Positions 42,907 to 52,455 of a stretch of 53,881 bases of DNA are shown one piece after another; position 1 is the first letter of the stretch, and every line of letters begins with the position of its first letter. The DNA lies in NCBI GenBank assembly GCA_025455065.1, contig JALONG010000026.1, forward strand, positions 1-53,881, given 5' to 3'. Both the position numbers and the translations under genes were made by a program. This stretch comes from Candidatus Kapaibacterium sp. (lineage in GTDB: Bacteria > Bacteroidota > Ignavibacteria > Kapaibacteriales > UBA4661). The notes below the pieces were generated by a model. That model did not search any database. It was given only the letters and a program-made list of their open reading frames with translations, and was not told the origin of the DNA.

Positions 42907-43793
42907 CCTCTCCTCTGGCCCTGTACGAACAAGTCCAACTCCTTTCCATGAAAGATGATACAGGTTTGGTGCATAATTTCGATGTACTGAACGCCACTGC
43001 GTATGCCGTTGCGGGGGCAGTTATCATGGATTTGTCATTGGGCGGCTGGTTGCGGTTTGACAACGAGGGATATTGCCAAATTGTTCCTGACAAAAAAGCG
43101 CCTGATGATGCGGTATTGAGAGCCGTTTTGCAGCGAATCGCAAAATCTGAAACGTTGTATGCGGCAAAAGACTGGATTCCGTTTATCCAACTCCGCGAAC
43201 ACCCGGAACGAGCAGCAATTACCTCGCTTATCGCTAAAGGAGTTGTGAGATTAGAGCGAAAATGGGGATTTTTCTCCAAAAAACGCTATCCGCTCAAAAA
43301 TGTCACGCTCAAAAAAGAGCTGCTCAGTTCGCTTACCGATGCCTTAAAATCTCACTCTCAGCCTGCATTCCGTACGATTGTTCTTTTGGGGCTTGTTTAT
43401 TCGGCGCGGTTGTCGCCGTATATTTTCCCTGCACAATTCCGCAGCAATCCCGATGCGCTGTATGCCGCAATTAAAGCCACTTTGAAGAAAAAGCCCGTTG
43501 ATAATGGCGTAGAAGGCGCGTTAATGCAGCGCCCGGAGGATGATACCGACGACACGATATACGTTGAAACAGTAGATTCATTTGATGCCTTCTATTGGTC
43601 GGTAGATTCGTTGTATGATGCTGTCAGCGAAAGCATTAGCGATGCCGAAAGCAATGATTCGTGGGGTGGAACGACAAATTTCGGCAACGACTCAGATTCC
43701 GGGGGAGGTTCTTGGGGCGGAAATAGCGAAAGCGGAGACAGTGGAAGCGGTGATAGCGGTGATAGCGGCGGCGGGGACGGGGGCAGCGATTGA
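42903..43793 (+). CDS. GPP34 (GOLPH3/Vps74-like) domain protein with Gly/Ser/Asp-rich tail
   Basis: A 296-residue protein. The first ~220 residues match the GPP34 pattern: LALYEQVQLLSMKDDTGL at the start, then AYAVAGAVIMDLSLGGWLRFD and later VVRLERKWGFFSKKRYPL. In eukaryotes this fold binds phosphatidylinositol-4-phosphate and Golgi enzymes; bacterial members have no settled role. A low-complexity Gly/Ser/Asp tail (about 258-296) is unusual. ATGA overlap with the P-type ATPase (42903-42906) means coupled translation, so the two proteins probably act together, for example in membrane or envelope homeostasis. The frame begins upstream inside the ATPase, but ATG 42903 matches the family start. 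Confidence 0.85.
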   Translation: MTSPLALYEQVQLLSMKDDTGLVHNFDVLNATAYAVAGAVIMDLSLGGWLRFDNEGYCQIVPDKKAPDDAVLRAVLQRIAKSETLYAAKDWIPFIQLREHPERAAITSLIAKGVVRLERKWGFFSKKRYPLKNVTLKKELLSSLTDALKSHSQPAFRTIVLLGLVYSARLSPYIFPAQFRSNPDALYAAIKATLKKKPVDNGVEGALMQRPEDDTDDTIYVETVDSFDAFYWSVDSLYDAVSESISDAESNDSWGGTTNFGNDSDSGGGSWGGNSESGDSGSGDSGDSGGGDGGSD

Positions 43794-43893
43794 TTCTCAG
43801 GGGAAATTTGTGGGCAAATAACGACTTTTCCGTAATTTCTTCCTACTTTTCATTACCTCACCCAGTTCTTCTCACTTTTCCTTACGCTTTGCC

Positions 43894-46071
43894 ATGAAAA
43901 AACGATGGTTACTTGCTTTTGGGGCGTTGATTGCCTTTGTGCTTTCTACTGCCGTCTTAATCTCACAAACAAGTTCAAAAAATGCGCAAGCAGCATCAGC
44001 GCGAGTTTCTGTCAGTTCGGATATAAGTTCCCTTATGCTCATGCCGCTTCCGCAGGATATTCGCCCGGGAACGGGAAAATTTCGCCTTGCTTCAACGGCA
44101 ACGGTGTATGTAAGCGGCAATGGGCATCCGCGTATTTACGGCGCTGCAAGCCGTTTTATGCGAAATTTGAGCGACCGCACAGGGCTGAATTTTATGCTGG
44201 AAGGCTATGTTACGCCCCAAGATACGGCGAAATCCTCAACGATTCAGATTTCATGCCGCAAAGCAGGAAAAGTCGCTCTTGGCATGGACGAATCTTATAC
44301 GCTTACTGTTTCGCAGCAAAACGTTTCCATCAACGCAGAAACTGATATTGGCGCGTTACGTGGTCTTGCGACGTTATTGCAACTTACCACCCAAGACGAA
44401 GAGGGCTATTTCTTTCCCATCTTGACGATAAACGACAGTCCGCGTTTTCCTTGGAGAGGTCTTCTTTTGGACGTTTCGCGGCATTTCTTTTCGGTGGATG
44501 TTGTGAAAAAGCAATTAGACCTTTTGTCGTTTATGAAATTGAACGTTCTGCATTTGCATTTAACTGACGACCAAGGATTTCGGATTGAAAGCAAAACCTA
44601 TCCAAAACTCCATGAAATGGGTTCGGACGGTCAGTATTTCTCTCAATCCGAGATGAAAGACCTCATCAAATACGCCGATGAGCGGGGAATACGCATTGTG
44701 CCGGAGTTCGATTTGCCCGGACATAGCACGAGTTGGTATATCGGGTATCCGGAGTTTTCAAGCGGCACAGGCGCTACGTTTGGCGGACCTTACCAAATAG
44801 ACCGCAAATGGGGCAGAGGCAGTCCTGTGATGAATCCTATCAAGGAGGAAGTGTATCAATTTTTGGACGTGTTTTTCAAGGAAATGAGCGAACTGTTTCC
44901 TGATGAATACCTGCACATTGGCGGAGACGAAAATAATGGCTTGCAATGGGCGAATAACCCCGAAATTCAGGCGTTTATGAAGGCAAATGGTCTTGCAAGC
45001 AAGGAAGCGCTTCAGAATCACTTCAACAAGCGTTTGCAAGTCATTATCAACAAGCATGGCAAAAAGGTCATGGGATGGGATGAAATCTTTGTTGAAGGAG
45101 TTCCTAAAACGATTCTTATTCAATCATGGCAAGGCAAAGAAGCCCTCTACAAAGCCGCACGGCAGGGCTTTACGACAATCCTTTCGAGCGGATATTACCT
45201 CGACATTCACGAGCCGACGGATAAACATTATTTGAACGAGCCGATGCCGGATTCGGTGAAATTAAGCGCAGAAGAGCGTAAATACGTACTTGGTGGCGAG
45301 GCGTGTATGTGGACGGAGTATGTGAATGCGGGAAATGTGGATTCAAGAATTTGGCCCCGTATGGCTGCTATTGCCGAGCGATTCTGGTCTGCGGCTTCGG
45401 TGCGCGATGTGGAGGATATGTACCGCCGTTTAGACCACATTTCCGCGTGGTTAGAGCAACTTGGCTCAACGCACGAAAGCAATGTTCCTGTGATGCTCCG
45501 GCGTTTGGCGGGTGTCGGCGAGGACATAACACCGCTAAAAACCTATGCGGATGTGCTGGAAACGGTAAAAGAATACAAGCGTGGGCAGATTATTCGATTC
45601 ACGTATTCGTCGTTTTTTCCGCTAACGGGCATTGCCGATGTTGCACGTCCCGACGCAAAAACTGCTCGGCAATTTCGCTCACAAACCGCGAAATATCTTG
45701 CACTATTGAAGGAAATCAAAGAAAGTGCGGCAGGGAAAAATGCTACTGACTCAAGTAAAATAGCGCTCTTGGATGCAACACGCGAATCACTTTCCGCTTG
45801 GCTCAGAATTTGGAAAAACAACCACGATAAGCTCGTGCCGTTATTACGGAAAAATCCCCGTTTGGCGGAAAGTGAAGAACATTCGCTATCGCTTTCAATG
45901 GCTTCACAGCTAGGCTTAGAGGCGATTGACCGCTTGGAGCGTGGAGTGGCTATTACACCGCAGTGGAAATACCTTGCGGCGCTCATTTTGGAACGCGCAA
46001 AACAGCCTCGTGCGCAGACCGATATTATGGTGCTGCCGGCGATTGAACTCTTGGTGAAAGCGGCGAAATAA
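43894..46071 (+). CDS. beta-N-acetylhexosaminidase (GH20)
   Basis: A 725-residue exported glycosidase. N-terminal hydrophobic signal or anchor (about residues 5-28), a GH20b-like domain (about 45-175), then the catalytic barrel starting near FPWRGLLLDVSRHFF (about 185). The catalytic pair is D345-E346 in HIGGDENNG; HLHLTDDQGFRIES is also typical. It removes terminal GlcNAc or GalNAc from chitin oligomers or other glycans by substrate-assisted catalysis, outside the cytoplasm. A C-terminal helical region (about 500-725) follows. It stands alone with its own terminator downstream; no chitin-use operon is nearby. Confidence 0.94.
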   Translation: MKKRWLLAFGALIAFVLSTAVLISQTSSKNAQAASARVSVSSDISSLMLMPLPQDIRPGTGKFRLASTATVYVSGNGHPRIYGAASRFMRNLSDRTGLNFMLEGYVTPQDTAKSSTIQISCRKAGKVALGMDESYTLTVSQQNVSINAETDIGALRGLATLLQLTTQDEEGYFFPILTINDSPRFPWRGLLLDVSRHFFSVDVVKKQLDLLSFMKLNVLHLHLTDDQGFRIESKTYPKLHEMGSDGQYFSQSEMKDLIKYADERGIRIVPEFDLPGHSTSWYIGYPEFSSGTGATFGGPYQIDRKWGRGSPVMNPIKEEVYQFLDVFFKEMSELFPDEYLHIGGDENNGLQWANNPEIQAFMKANGLASKEALQNHFNKRLQVIINKHGKKVMGWDEIFVEGVPKTILIQSWQGKEALYKAARQGFTTILSSGYYLDIHEPTDKHYLNEPMPDSVKLSAEERKYVLGGEACMWTEYVNAGNVDSRIWPRMAAIAERFWSAASVRDVEDMYRRLDHISAWLEQLGSTHESNVPVMLRRLAGVGEDITPLKTYADVLETVKEYKRGQIIRFTYSSFFPLTGIADVARPDAKTARQFRSQTAKYLALLKEIKESAAGKNATDSSKIALLDATRESLSAWLRIWKNNHDKLVPLLRKNPRLAESEEHSLSLSMASQLGLEAIDRLERGVAITPQWKYLAALILERAKQPRAQTDIMVLPAIELLVKAAK

Positions 46072-46085
46072 AGTTAATTCCAATG

Positions 46086-46131
46086 AAAAAGCCGTTATTG
46101 CGATACACTCACGCATTAACGGCTTTTTTTT
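46086..46131 (+). terminator. rho-independent terminator after the hexosaminidase gene
   Basis: AAAAAGCCGTTA (46086-46097) pairs with TAACGGCTTTTT (from 46117), with a further TGCG/CGCA inner pairing, followed by a T run. Confidence 0.88.
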
Positions 46132-46157
46132 ATTCATTATTTTCGCAAACTTTGAAT

Positions 46158-46295
46158 TTACAAGTGGTCATCTTCAGGGCGTGAACCCTCGCTTTTCAGT
46201 GCTTTCACCACAAAAACAATTACCACAGTAAGCATCACACCAACTGCTCCAAAGACGATAGCAGAATAGACAACGCCATTTTCAATGATTGCCAT
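46158..46295 (-). CDS. 45-residue single-helix membrane protein
   Basis: A short gene on the minus strand: ATG at 46295, TAA at 46160-46158. A strong Shine-Dalgarno, AAGGAGG, lies seven bases before the ATG, better than nearly all other genes in the window. The protein has a short N-terminus (MAIIENGV), one hydrophobic helix of about 23 residues (VYSAIVFGAVGVMLTVVIVFVV) and a charged C-tail (KALKSEGSRPEDDHL). It resembles in layout the small subunits of membrane complexes such as CydX/CcoQ, but no family match is recognised and no oxidase gene is adjacent. It lies between a terminator and the end of another minus-strand gene, 131 bp downstream of it. Confidence 0.65.
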   Translation of the reverse strand: MAIIENGVVYSAIVFGAVGVMLTVVIVFVVKALKSEGSRPEDDHL

Positions 46296-46426
46296 AACAA
46301 GCCTCCTTAATGCTGAACGAACAAGAATACAGAATTATTTTTCGGCAAAAACATACAAACTTTAGCGGATTTTACCAAGAATTTTCCGTTTTTTGCGCAG
46401 GGTTTTGAGAAAAAAAACGTACAACC

Positions 46427-47206
46427 TCAATACCGCATCAGAACAACGCCGCTTTGCTGTTCACCTTTGTCCCCGGGAAGCCCGACGATACCTTTGTATG
46501 ATAAGATTCTATGCGGTTTGGCGCGTTCAAAGCAGAAAAATGAAGGTTCGCCCATGAGCATCCGATAAAAAAAGTTCGACGGCTCAAGTTTAACCTTAAT
46601 GCACGGCACACCGGAGACCGTTTCATAGCCAACTTTAATAATGTTCATTTCCGCAACAATGCCAATAAGCGGCAAAGCAAGCATAAACGATGTTTTGCCT
46701 TCTTCATCAACCGTTTCGATACTTTGGCGTATGCGCTCGCTGATGAGCGTAGCAATCAAGCCGTTTTCGGCTGTGATGCTTTTTTCTTCGAGGTTTGCAC
46801 CTGTGCGTTCACGGCGTTGGGCGACAAAACGGTTGCCTTTGGAGAACTGGCGTAAATACTCGCCGGTGCGGAAGTCATCTACAACATTCGAGTAAAGAGT
46901 GAGGGGTCTTGTGCGATATTTGGAGGTTTCCTGCCGAACAAGTCGTTTTCCGGCATCAAAATAGCTTGTGATGCGGTGAACGGTGTCACCTTGTTGCTTA
47001 AATTCGACAGTGTAGGTGTGGCTTGTCTTGCCGGAAATCGTCATTTCAGCAGAATGGTTTATCGGTGCTTGACCTGAGAGGCGCACAGACACTGTGAAAA
47101 TGGCAAGAAAGACAAGGAAATTTGTTTGTACACTTTTTGGTACACGTTGTAGTACACTGCGCCCAGTAAAGCGCAAAAAACATGGTGAAAACATACACAG
47201 GAACAA
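46427..47206 (-). CDS. exported protein of unknown function
   Basis: A 259-residue protein. A long basic N-region then a hydrophobic signal (about residues 29-45, FLVFLAIFTVSVRL) suggests export. The rest looks beta-rich, with SHTYTVEFKQQG, TLYSNVVDDFRTGEYLRQF and GVPCIKVKLEP, rather like the lipoprotein-carrier-type or DUF4412-type barrels of Bacteroidota, but no firm family was recognised. It is divergent from holA (135 bp apart). The 45-residue membrane protein gene follows on the same strand. Confidence 0.65.
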   Translation of the reverse strand: MFLCMFSPCFLRFTGRSVLQRVPKSVQTNFLVFLAIFTVSVRLSGQAPINHSAEMTISGKTSHTYTVEFKQQGDTVHRITSYFDAGKRLVRQETSKYRTRPLTLYSNVVDDFRTGEYLRQFSKGNRFVAQRRERTGANLEEKSITAENGLIATLISERIRQSIETVDEEGKTSFMLALPLIGIVAEMNIIKVGYETVSGVPCIKVKLEPSNFFYRMLMGEPSFFCFERAKPHRILSYKGIVGLPGDKGEQQSGVVLMRY

Positions 47207-47300
47207 TGTTGAAGAAAATTCAAAGAAGCTTTGAACAAGAGAGACGTTACAAATTTAGCGTAATTGCACGAATTTTTACAAACAGAAAATGGGGAAACCT

Positions 47301-47331
47301 TTTGAAGACCGCATAAAGTGTAGTAAATTTG
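47301..47331 (+). promoter_or_regulatory. Bacteroidota-type promoter of holA
   Basis: TTTG (47301-47304), a 19-base spacer, and TAAATTTG (47324-47331): an exact match to TTTG-N19-TAnnTTTG. It ends 10 bases before the holA ATG, so the transcript would be nearly leaderless. Confidence 0.75.
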
Positions 47332-47341
47332 GTGCTTAACC

Positions 47342-48451
47342 ATGTCAAATTTCTCTGAAGTAATGTTTTCGTGTATGCTCGAATCTATCGCACCACTCGT
47401 TTCAGCAAAGCGCTTTCCGCCTGTGTTATTGATGTTTGGCGAAGAAGATTTTCTTGTGGAAGAAGCCTCCACAGCGCTTTTGGAGGCTGCTGTGGAACAA
47501 AACGGCATGGAATCCTTCAATTTTGACAGCATAGACGGCACGGACATTACGCCGGAGGCGCTCGTCGGTATGGCAAGTGCTTTTCCAATGATGGCGGAGC
47601 GGAGAGTAGTCGTGGTACGGCATTTTGAGAAAATGAACACGGGACGCGGCAAAGATGCCGAGAAAAAATCCCCACTCTCCCAATATTTTCGTAATCCTTC
47701 ACCGACGACGTTTTTGCTGCTTATTGCCGCAACGGATGAATTGCAAGGCTTAAAATCCGCACTTTCCAACGCAAAACAGCAAGAAAAAGCCAAGAAAAAA
47801 CTTGCCGCGCTGAAATTTCCCTATAATCTGCTTATTGGCGAATGTGAGTGGATTGAATTTCCCAAAATGCGTGATAGTGGGCTGCCGTCGTGGGCTGCGG
47901 AGCGCTTTAAGCGCTTGGGGCGTGAGATAGCGCCGGATGCGTGTGAATTGCTTGTTGCGCAAGCAGGGGAATCGCTCAGGGATTTGCACAATGAAATTCA
48001 GAAAATTATCACCTTTGCACCGAACAAAAAACGCCTCACACGCGAGGATATTGCTGAGGTTATCGGTGTTTCCAAAAACTACAATATTTTCGAGTTGCAG
48101 CGCACTATTGGGGAAAGAAACCTCTCGAAAGCGCTTGAAATAACGCAACGTATGTTGGTGGTGGATAGGCAGGAATTGATGATTATTACCATGCTGACGC
48201 GCTATTTCACGATTCTTTGGAAACTGAGTGAATTGGCGCAGCAGACACAAAGCCCCTTTGAAATGAGTAAATCGGTTGGAGTGGATCAATATTTTATTGC
48301 TGAATACCTCGCAGCGCTCAAAAAATACCCCCGAAACCGCATAGAAACTGCATTTTACGCATTATGTGAAGCGGATATTGCCATGAAATCCACCTCAGTC
48401 GAAGGCGGCGACGTGATTTTGCAAAAAATGTTGATGAAAATTATTGGGTAA
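47342..48451 (+). CDS. holA: DNA polymerase III delta subunit
   Basis: A 369-residue clamp-loader subunit. It has the family order: an N-terminal ATPase-like fold without a Walker A motif (PPVLLMFGEEDFLVEEA, about residues 27-43), AFPMMAERRVVVVRHFEKM (about 80-98), then AERFKRLGREIAPDACELLVAQAGESLRDLHNEIQKI (about 182-218) and the C-terminal collar domain. Delta opens the beta sliding clamp during replication. It has its own promoter 10 bases upstream. It is a core gene and shows no sign of transfer. Confidence 0.92.
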   Translation: MSNFSEVMFSCMLESIAPLVSAKRFPPVLLMFGEEDFLVEEASTALLEAAVEQNGMESFNFDSIDGTDITPEALVGMASAFPMMAERRVVVVRHFEKMNTGRGKDAEKKSPLSQYFRNPSPTTFLLLIAATDELQGLKSALSNAKQQEKAKKKLAALKFPYNLLIGECEWIEFPKMRDSGLPSWAAERFKRLGREIAPDACELLVAQAGESLRDLHNEIQKIITFAPNKKRLTREDIAEVIGVSKNYNIFELQRTIGERNLSKALEITQRMLVVDRQELMIITMLTRYFTILWKLSELAQQTQSPFEMSKSVGVDQYFIAEYLAALKKYPRNRIETAFYALCEADIAMKSTSVEGGDVILQKMLMKIIG

Positions 48452-48569
48452 ATTCCCCAAAAATCAAAAAATACTGAATTTTCCGTATTTCATTTGAAAT
48501 ATGAATTGTATAGATTGATGCTTTCCTTGTTTGATTTTCTTTACACGTCCTTGATGTAAGCATTATTCT

Positions 48570-51185
48570 ATGAGTCGTTTTTGTTATATATTGATTGGCA
48601 TTATTGCATTTCTTCTTGCGGTAGAACAAGGAGAAGCGCAGCAAACAAGCGTTGCCGTCCCACAAGTGCGCGATACGATTGACTACAAACTTATCCGTAC
48701 AGACGATGAAGATTTTGCTGTTTTTGTGAAGCCCGCAGAGGTCGTTGAATGGGGCATTGGTCTTTTTGCGCAGGGGAAAGTTTCTGCAAACATGGGCAAT
48801 CTGCTAACAAGGAGTAATGCGCCTTCCCAGCCAAGTTTCTTTTTTCAGGCTTACGAACCCACAGGGACAAGTGTTGTCGGAGTAGATATTCGCCCAACGG
48901 TGGAATACGGATTAAGCCTGTATGCGCCTATGCTGGCGAATGTTGCCGGAAGAAATATCGGAGTGAACCTTGATGTTTACTTAGCTTCCTACCGCTTTGG
49001 AGTCCAGTATTTGATGAGTACGATGCTCTCAAACGATGCTTTTCAGGTATTTCTGCGACAAAATAGCGCACTCGAAAATGGCGAGTACAATTTCAACATT
49101 TTCCCAAAATTTTACTCCACCTATCGCTATCTCAATTTCGCTCCAATGCTGAATATAAGCGGCTTCCTGCTTGGTGCAAACATAGGTATCCCTTTTGCCC
49201 TCATACCCTCGGAAATGCGCTCTCCATCGAACTCTGTGCTTGGTATGTCGCAGCGAAGCGACGTGATTCCGCAGGCAAATTTGCGAATCATTATTGAGCC
49301 GCGTATTGGCATTATTGCGCCAATTATCACCACTCGAAGCGGAGCGCTGAATTTCCTTGCAACCATTTCGTGGATGCCGCCAACCCTTGCACCATTGGGA
49401 GTTGCCGACAGCCTGCTTATTCGCAGTTCAAACACCAGTATGCAGAACGCAATGCAAACGTGGTGGAATCGGGAGAGAGCCAACGCTCCAATGGGAACGA
49501 CACTTGCCGCAACGCCATTTCAGAGTCCGGTAAACATTCATAATGATTTCCTCCTTTCACCGCTCAGTATTTCTGTGGGACTCAGCTATGTTTTCCACTT
49601 CGGAAATGCTAGCGTACTGGATGAATTTGAGCGTGAATCCTACCGTGCTGACAGTGTTCGTGGGCAATATGCCCGCATTAACAAAGTGCGCGACACCATT
49701 CGTACACGCTCAACCGATTTAGCAGACAGCCTTGCAAACGGCATTATTGCACAAAGTAAACTCAAAGATTCTCTTGCTGCGATAGAAAAACGCACCGAAA
49801 TACAGTCGTTGCAACGCCGCCAAGACAGTGTGCGCAAGGCGCAGGAACGCGAGATTTTTGCTGCAAAGGAAGAACTTGCTATCACCATGGGGATTAAATC
49901 CAGCCTTGAATCGCAGAAAAAAGACCTCGAAAAAAAGAACAAACAAAAAGAAGAAGCTCTCGCCGCTAAATCCCGTGAACTCAGCGAAAAACAACGTGCG
50001 TTGGATGAAAAACAGCGCCTTTTGGAAGAAGCAAAACAAAAGGTTTTTGAAGCGAAACTTGGCTCCATAATTGGTATGAACGAGGACGGTTCGGAAATGC
50101 AGGAAAATCCGACGCTGCGTGTCGAGGAATTTTCCGCAAAAAGCATCCGTCCGCTTTTGCCGATAGTCTTTTTTGACCAGAGTTCATCGGTTATTCCGGC
50201 GCGGTACAGGCAGATAAAACCGGCATTGAGGGAAGGATATACCTTACCCAAAGAAGCGCTCCAGCCCTTGTTCCAACTGCATGGCGAAATGCTGAATATC
50301 GTTGCAAAGCGCCTCCAACAAAAGCCTTTGGCAAAACTTACCCTTTCCGGTATTCAAGCCCCGACCGAATCCGACCCCAAAGTGGCAGCACGACGCGCTG
50401 AAGCCGTTGCGGACTACTTTATTTCAACGTGGAAAATTCCTTCCGAGCGCCTTATTCGTCAAACCAGACCAGCCGCTCAAGGCATGAACGAAGGGCGTTC
50501 TGTGGCGCTTTCTTCCGATGATGAGACCTTGCTTGCGCCCTACATCTTGCCCACCGTGGCGCGTTCTGCCACGCCGCCTGTTATTACCGTCGGCATCAAC
50601 ATCAATGCCGGTGCGGGACTCAAGCAATGGCAACTTGCCATTCGGCAAATCGTCGAAAACGAGGACATTGAACTGAAGGATACCACCTCGAAAGCCCAGA
50701 TTCCACGCTATTCGTGGTTTGTGAACGATGAACAGGCAACCATGCCACGTTCCCAAAACCCGCTTACAATCTCGCTCGAAGCGACAGATATCACCAATGC
50801 CAAAGCGCCCGAAGCCCCGTTCAAAGAACTTAAAGTCGAAAACCTGAGCCTCGCACAAAAACAGGCTTCCGGTAAGGCAGACAGTGAAGTTCTTCTGTAT
50901 GAATTGCTCTTTTCAACGGCGTTGAACGAGCTGTCTCCCGAATCAAAAGCCCTTCTGCCCGAAATCAAACGCCGTATTCAAGCGGATTCCAAAGTGCGTG
51001 TAACGGTGTTTAATCCTCGCAACGCACAGGGAACGGCTTCCGACATCGCACAAATGCTTGGCATTGAGCAGAGCAAAGCGATTATTCGTATTTCCGGTGC
51101 AAAGCGTTTTTCCGCTCAAACGAGCGAAGCCAATATCTTCAATCAGTCTATGCTTGTACGGATTGATAACCCTGCGAAGGAATGA
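48570..51185 (+). CDS. large outer-membrane protein: barrel, coiled coil and OmpA-like domains
   Basis: An 871-residue exported protein: signal peptide (about 1-24), a predicted beta-barrel (about 55-355), a long coiled coil (about 355-495, rich in Glu, Lys, Gln and Arg), then an OmpA-like region (about 525-650, starting RPLLPIVFFDQSSSVIP and containing ARRAEAVADYFISTWKIPSERL) and a second OmpA-like half near the C-terminus (about 775-871). OmpA-like domains usually bind peptidoglycan. This arrangement is known in Ignavibacteria/Kapabacteria-like genomes. It begins an operon with the TPR/barrel and VWA genes (25 bp and overlap spacing). The function of the set is unknown; envelope organisation is likely. 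Confidence 0.8.
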   Translation: MSRFCYILIGIIAFLLAVEQGEAQQTSVAVPQVRDTIDYKLIRTDDEDFAVFVKPAEVVEWGIGLFAQGKVSANMGNLLTRSNAPSQPSFFFQAYEPTGTSVVGVDIRPTVEYGLSLYAPMLANVAGRNIGVNLDVYLASYRFGVQYLMSTMLSNDAFQVFLRQNSALENGEYNFNIFPKFYSTYRYLNFAPMLNISGFLLGANIGIPFALIPSEMRSPSNSVLGMSQRSDVIPQANLRIIIEPRIGIIAPIITTRSGALNFLATISWMPPTLAPLGVADSLLIRSSNTSMQNAMQTWWNRERANAPMGTTLAATPFQSPVNIHNDFLLSPLSISVGLSYVFHFGNASVLDEFERESYRADSVRGQYARINKVRDTIRTRSTDLADSLANGIIAQSKLKDSLAAIEKRTEIQSLQRRQDSVRKAQEREIFAAKEELAITMGIKSSLESQKKDLEKKNKQKEEALAAKSRELSEKQRALDEKQRLLEEAKQKVFEAKLGSIIGMNEDGSEMQENPTLRVEEFSAKSIRPLLPIVFFDQSSSVIPARYRQIKPALREGYTLPKEALQPLFQLHGEMLNIVAKRLQQKPLAKLTLSGIQAPTESDPKVAARRAEAVADYFISTWKIPSERLIRQTRPAAQGMNEGRSVALSSDDETLLAPYILPTVARSATPPVITVGININAGAGLKQWQLAIRQIVENEDIELKDTTSKAQIPRYSWFVNDEQATMPRSQNPLTISLEATDITNAKAPEAPFKELKVENLSLAQKQASGKADSEVLLYELLFSTALNELSPESKALLPEIKRRIQADSKVRVTVFNPRNAQGTASDIAQMLGIEQSKAIIRISGAKRFSAQTSEANIFNQSMLVRIDNPAKE

Positions 51186-51210
51186 GAAAAAATCTATCGA
51201 AAGTGAATGT

Positions 51211-52455
51211 ATGACCATTCTACGACGTATCAATTTCTATCTGCTGCGCTTGATAATTCCTGCTTTCTGTGGTGTTTCCTGCACTGTCTGTGCATTAGGA
51301 CTACAAGCACAGGAAGGCACGGCTCCGCAAGATACACTCACGAGCGCACAAGTGAAACCACGTGAAATTCCACAATTTACTTCTGCTGCGGAAGCCTTCA
51401 AAAGTGGGCTTTTGGCATTAGAAAAGCAGCAATTTCGCCCTGCAAAGGACGCTTTTCGTTGGGCAACGGTGTTAGACCCCGTGAACACGACCTATTTGCA
51501 CCAATTCGCAAAAGCGCTGTTTTATGCTGATGGCAAGAATCGAGATTCTATGCGGCTTGCCAATGAATTGATGAATCTGTATTCCTCCTTGGGCAAAGAA
51601 ACTTCGGAGGTGCAACTGAAAAAGGCGCAAGTGCTGAAAACCGACATTGAAAACCGCTTGGAAGGCTTGTTACAAGACAGTCTGCGCATTGCACAGCGTG
51701 ATGCCGCAAGATACGGCGCAGATTTCGGCTACAAAGCTCGCCTAAAGCCGCCCCCGGAGCGCAAAGCGCCTGATTCCTCGCTTGCAGGGCAGACCGATTG
51801 GCAAATTTCCATGCTGCTTGCGGCTGGGCTAATGCAGCAACCGCATGGGCGCTTCGACCAATGGGCATCGGGTGGCGTGGATGTTCGTTGGGGCGCGTGG
51901 TTGCCGCTTGGTGACGGCTTAGATTGGGGCGTTGATGCGGCGCTTTCATTGCGTTTGAGTGGGCTGTTAGAACAGACATCCCTTCTTTCAAGTATTGATT
52001 CGTCCTTTGCTTACAGGCGATTTTACGAGGCTGGAACAACCATTCGTTTGCGATTTTCACCGCGTTCAACGATTGTTTTTGGCGTTTTGGGTTCGGTCTA
52101 TGCCGATAATGCGCAAGGCTTCCGAATAAGGGATAATGAGGCTTGGAGTCAATTTCAACCGTTTTTCTTGGCGGGAGGCGGTGTTTTTCTTGAGCCACGT
52201 TTGGGTTTACCCGGAATTATACTGGAAGGGCGCTATTACGCGCTTGCTTTTGGTGCTGCAACAACTCCTTCAAGAATTATTTCAGGCGCTCTGGGGTATG
52301 GTTTTGGCAGTGCGGAAATTCTTGCAGAGGGAATGTTTATGCAGCGTCAGAACATTGTTTCATCGGCTCTTCCTCAATCATTGCTGTATGCCCGATTAAG
52401 CCTTCGGTGGCATTTTATTCAAGCGGTGAATAATCCTCAAAAGGAGGTGCAATAA
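51211..52455 (+). CDS. exported protein with TPR-like N-domain and C-terminal beta-barrel
   Basis: A 414-residue protein. Signal peptide (about 1-33, ending LGLQAQ), a TPR-like pair of helices (about 55-110, EAFKSGLLALEKQQFRPAKDAFRWATVLDPVNTTYL), a linker, then a C-terminal part (about 185-405) of alternating beta strands with aromatic ends, which looks like an outer-membrane barrel. No specific family was recognised. ATG 51211 was chosen because the frame extends upstream into the OmpA-like gene. Its TAA overlaps the ATG of the VWA gene (52453-52457), so those two are coupled, and AGGAGG lies just before that ATG. Confidence 0.7.
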   Translation: MTILRRINFYLLRLIIPAFCGVSCTVCALGLQAQEGTAPQDTLTSAQVKPREIPQFTSAAEAFKSGLLALEKQQFRPAKDAFRWATVLDPVNTTYLHQFAKALFYADGKNRDSMRLANELMNLYSSLGKETSEVQLKKAQVLKTDIENRLEGLLQDSLRIAQRDAARYGADFGYKARLKPPPERKAPDSSLAGQTDWQISMLLAAGLMQQPHGRFDQWASGGVDVRWGAWLPLGDGLDWGVDAALSLRLSGLLEQTSLLSSIDSSFAYRRFYEAGTTIRLRFSPRSTIVFGVLGSVYADNAQGFRIRDNEAWSQFQPFFLAGGGVFLEPRLGLPGIILEGRYYALAFGAATTPSRIISGALGYGFGSAEILAEGMFMQRQNIVSSALPQSLLYARLSLRWHFIQAVNNPQKEVQ

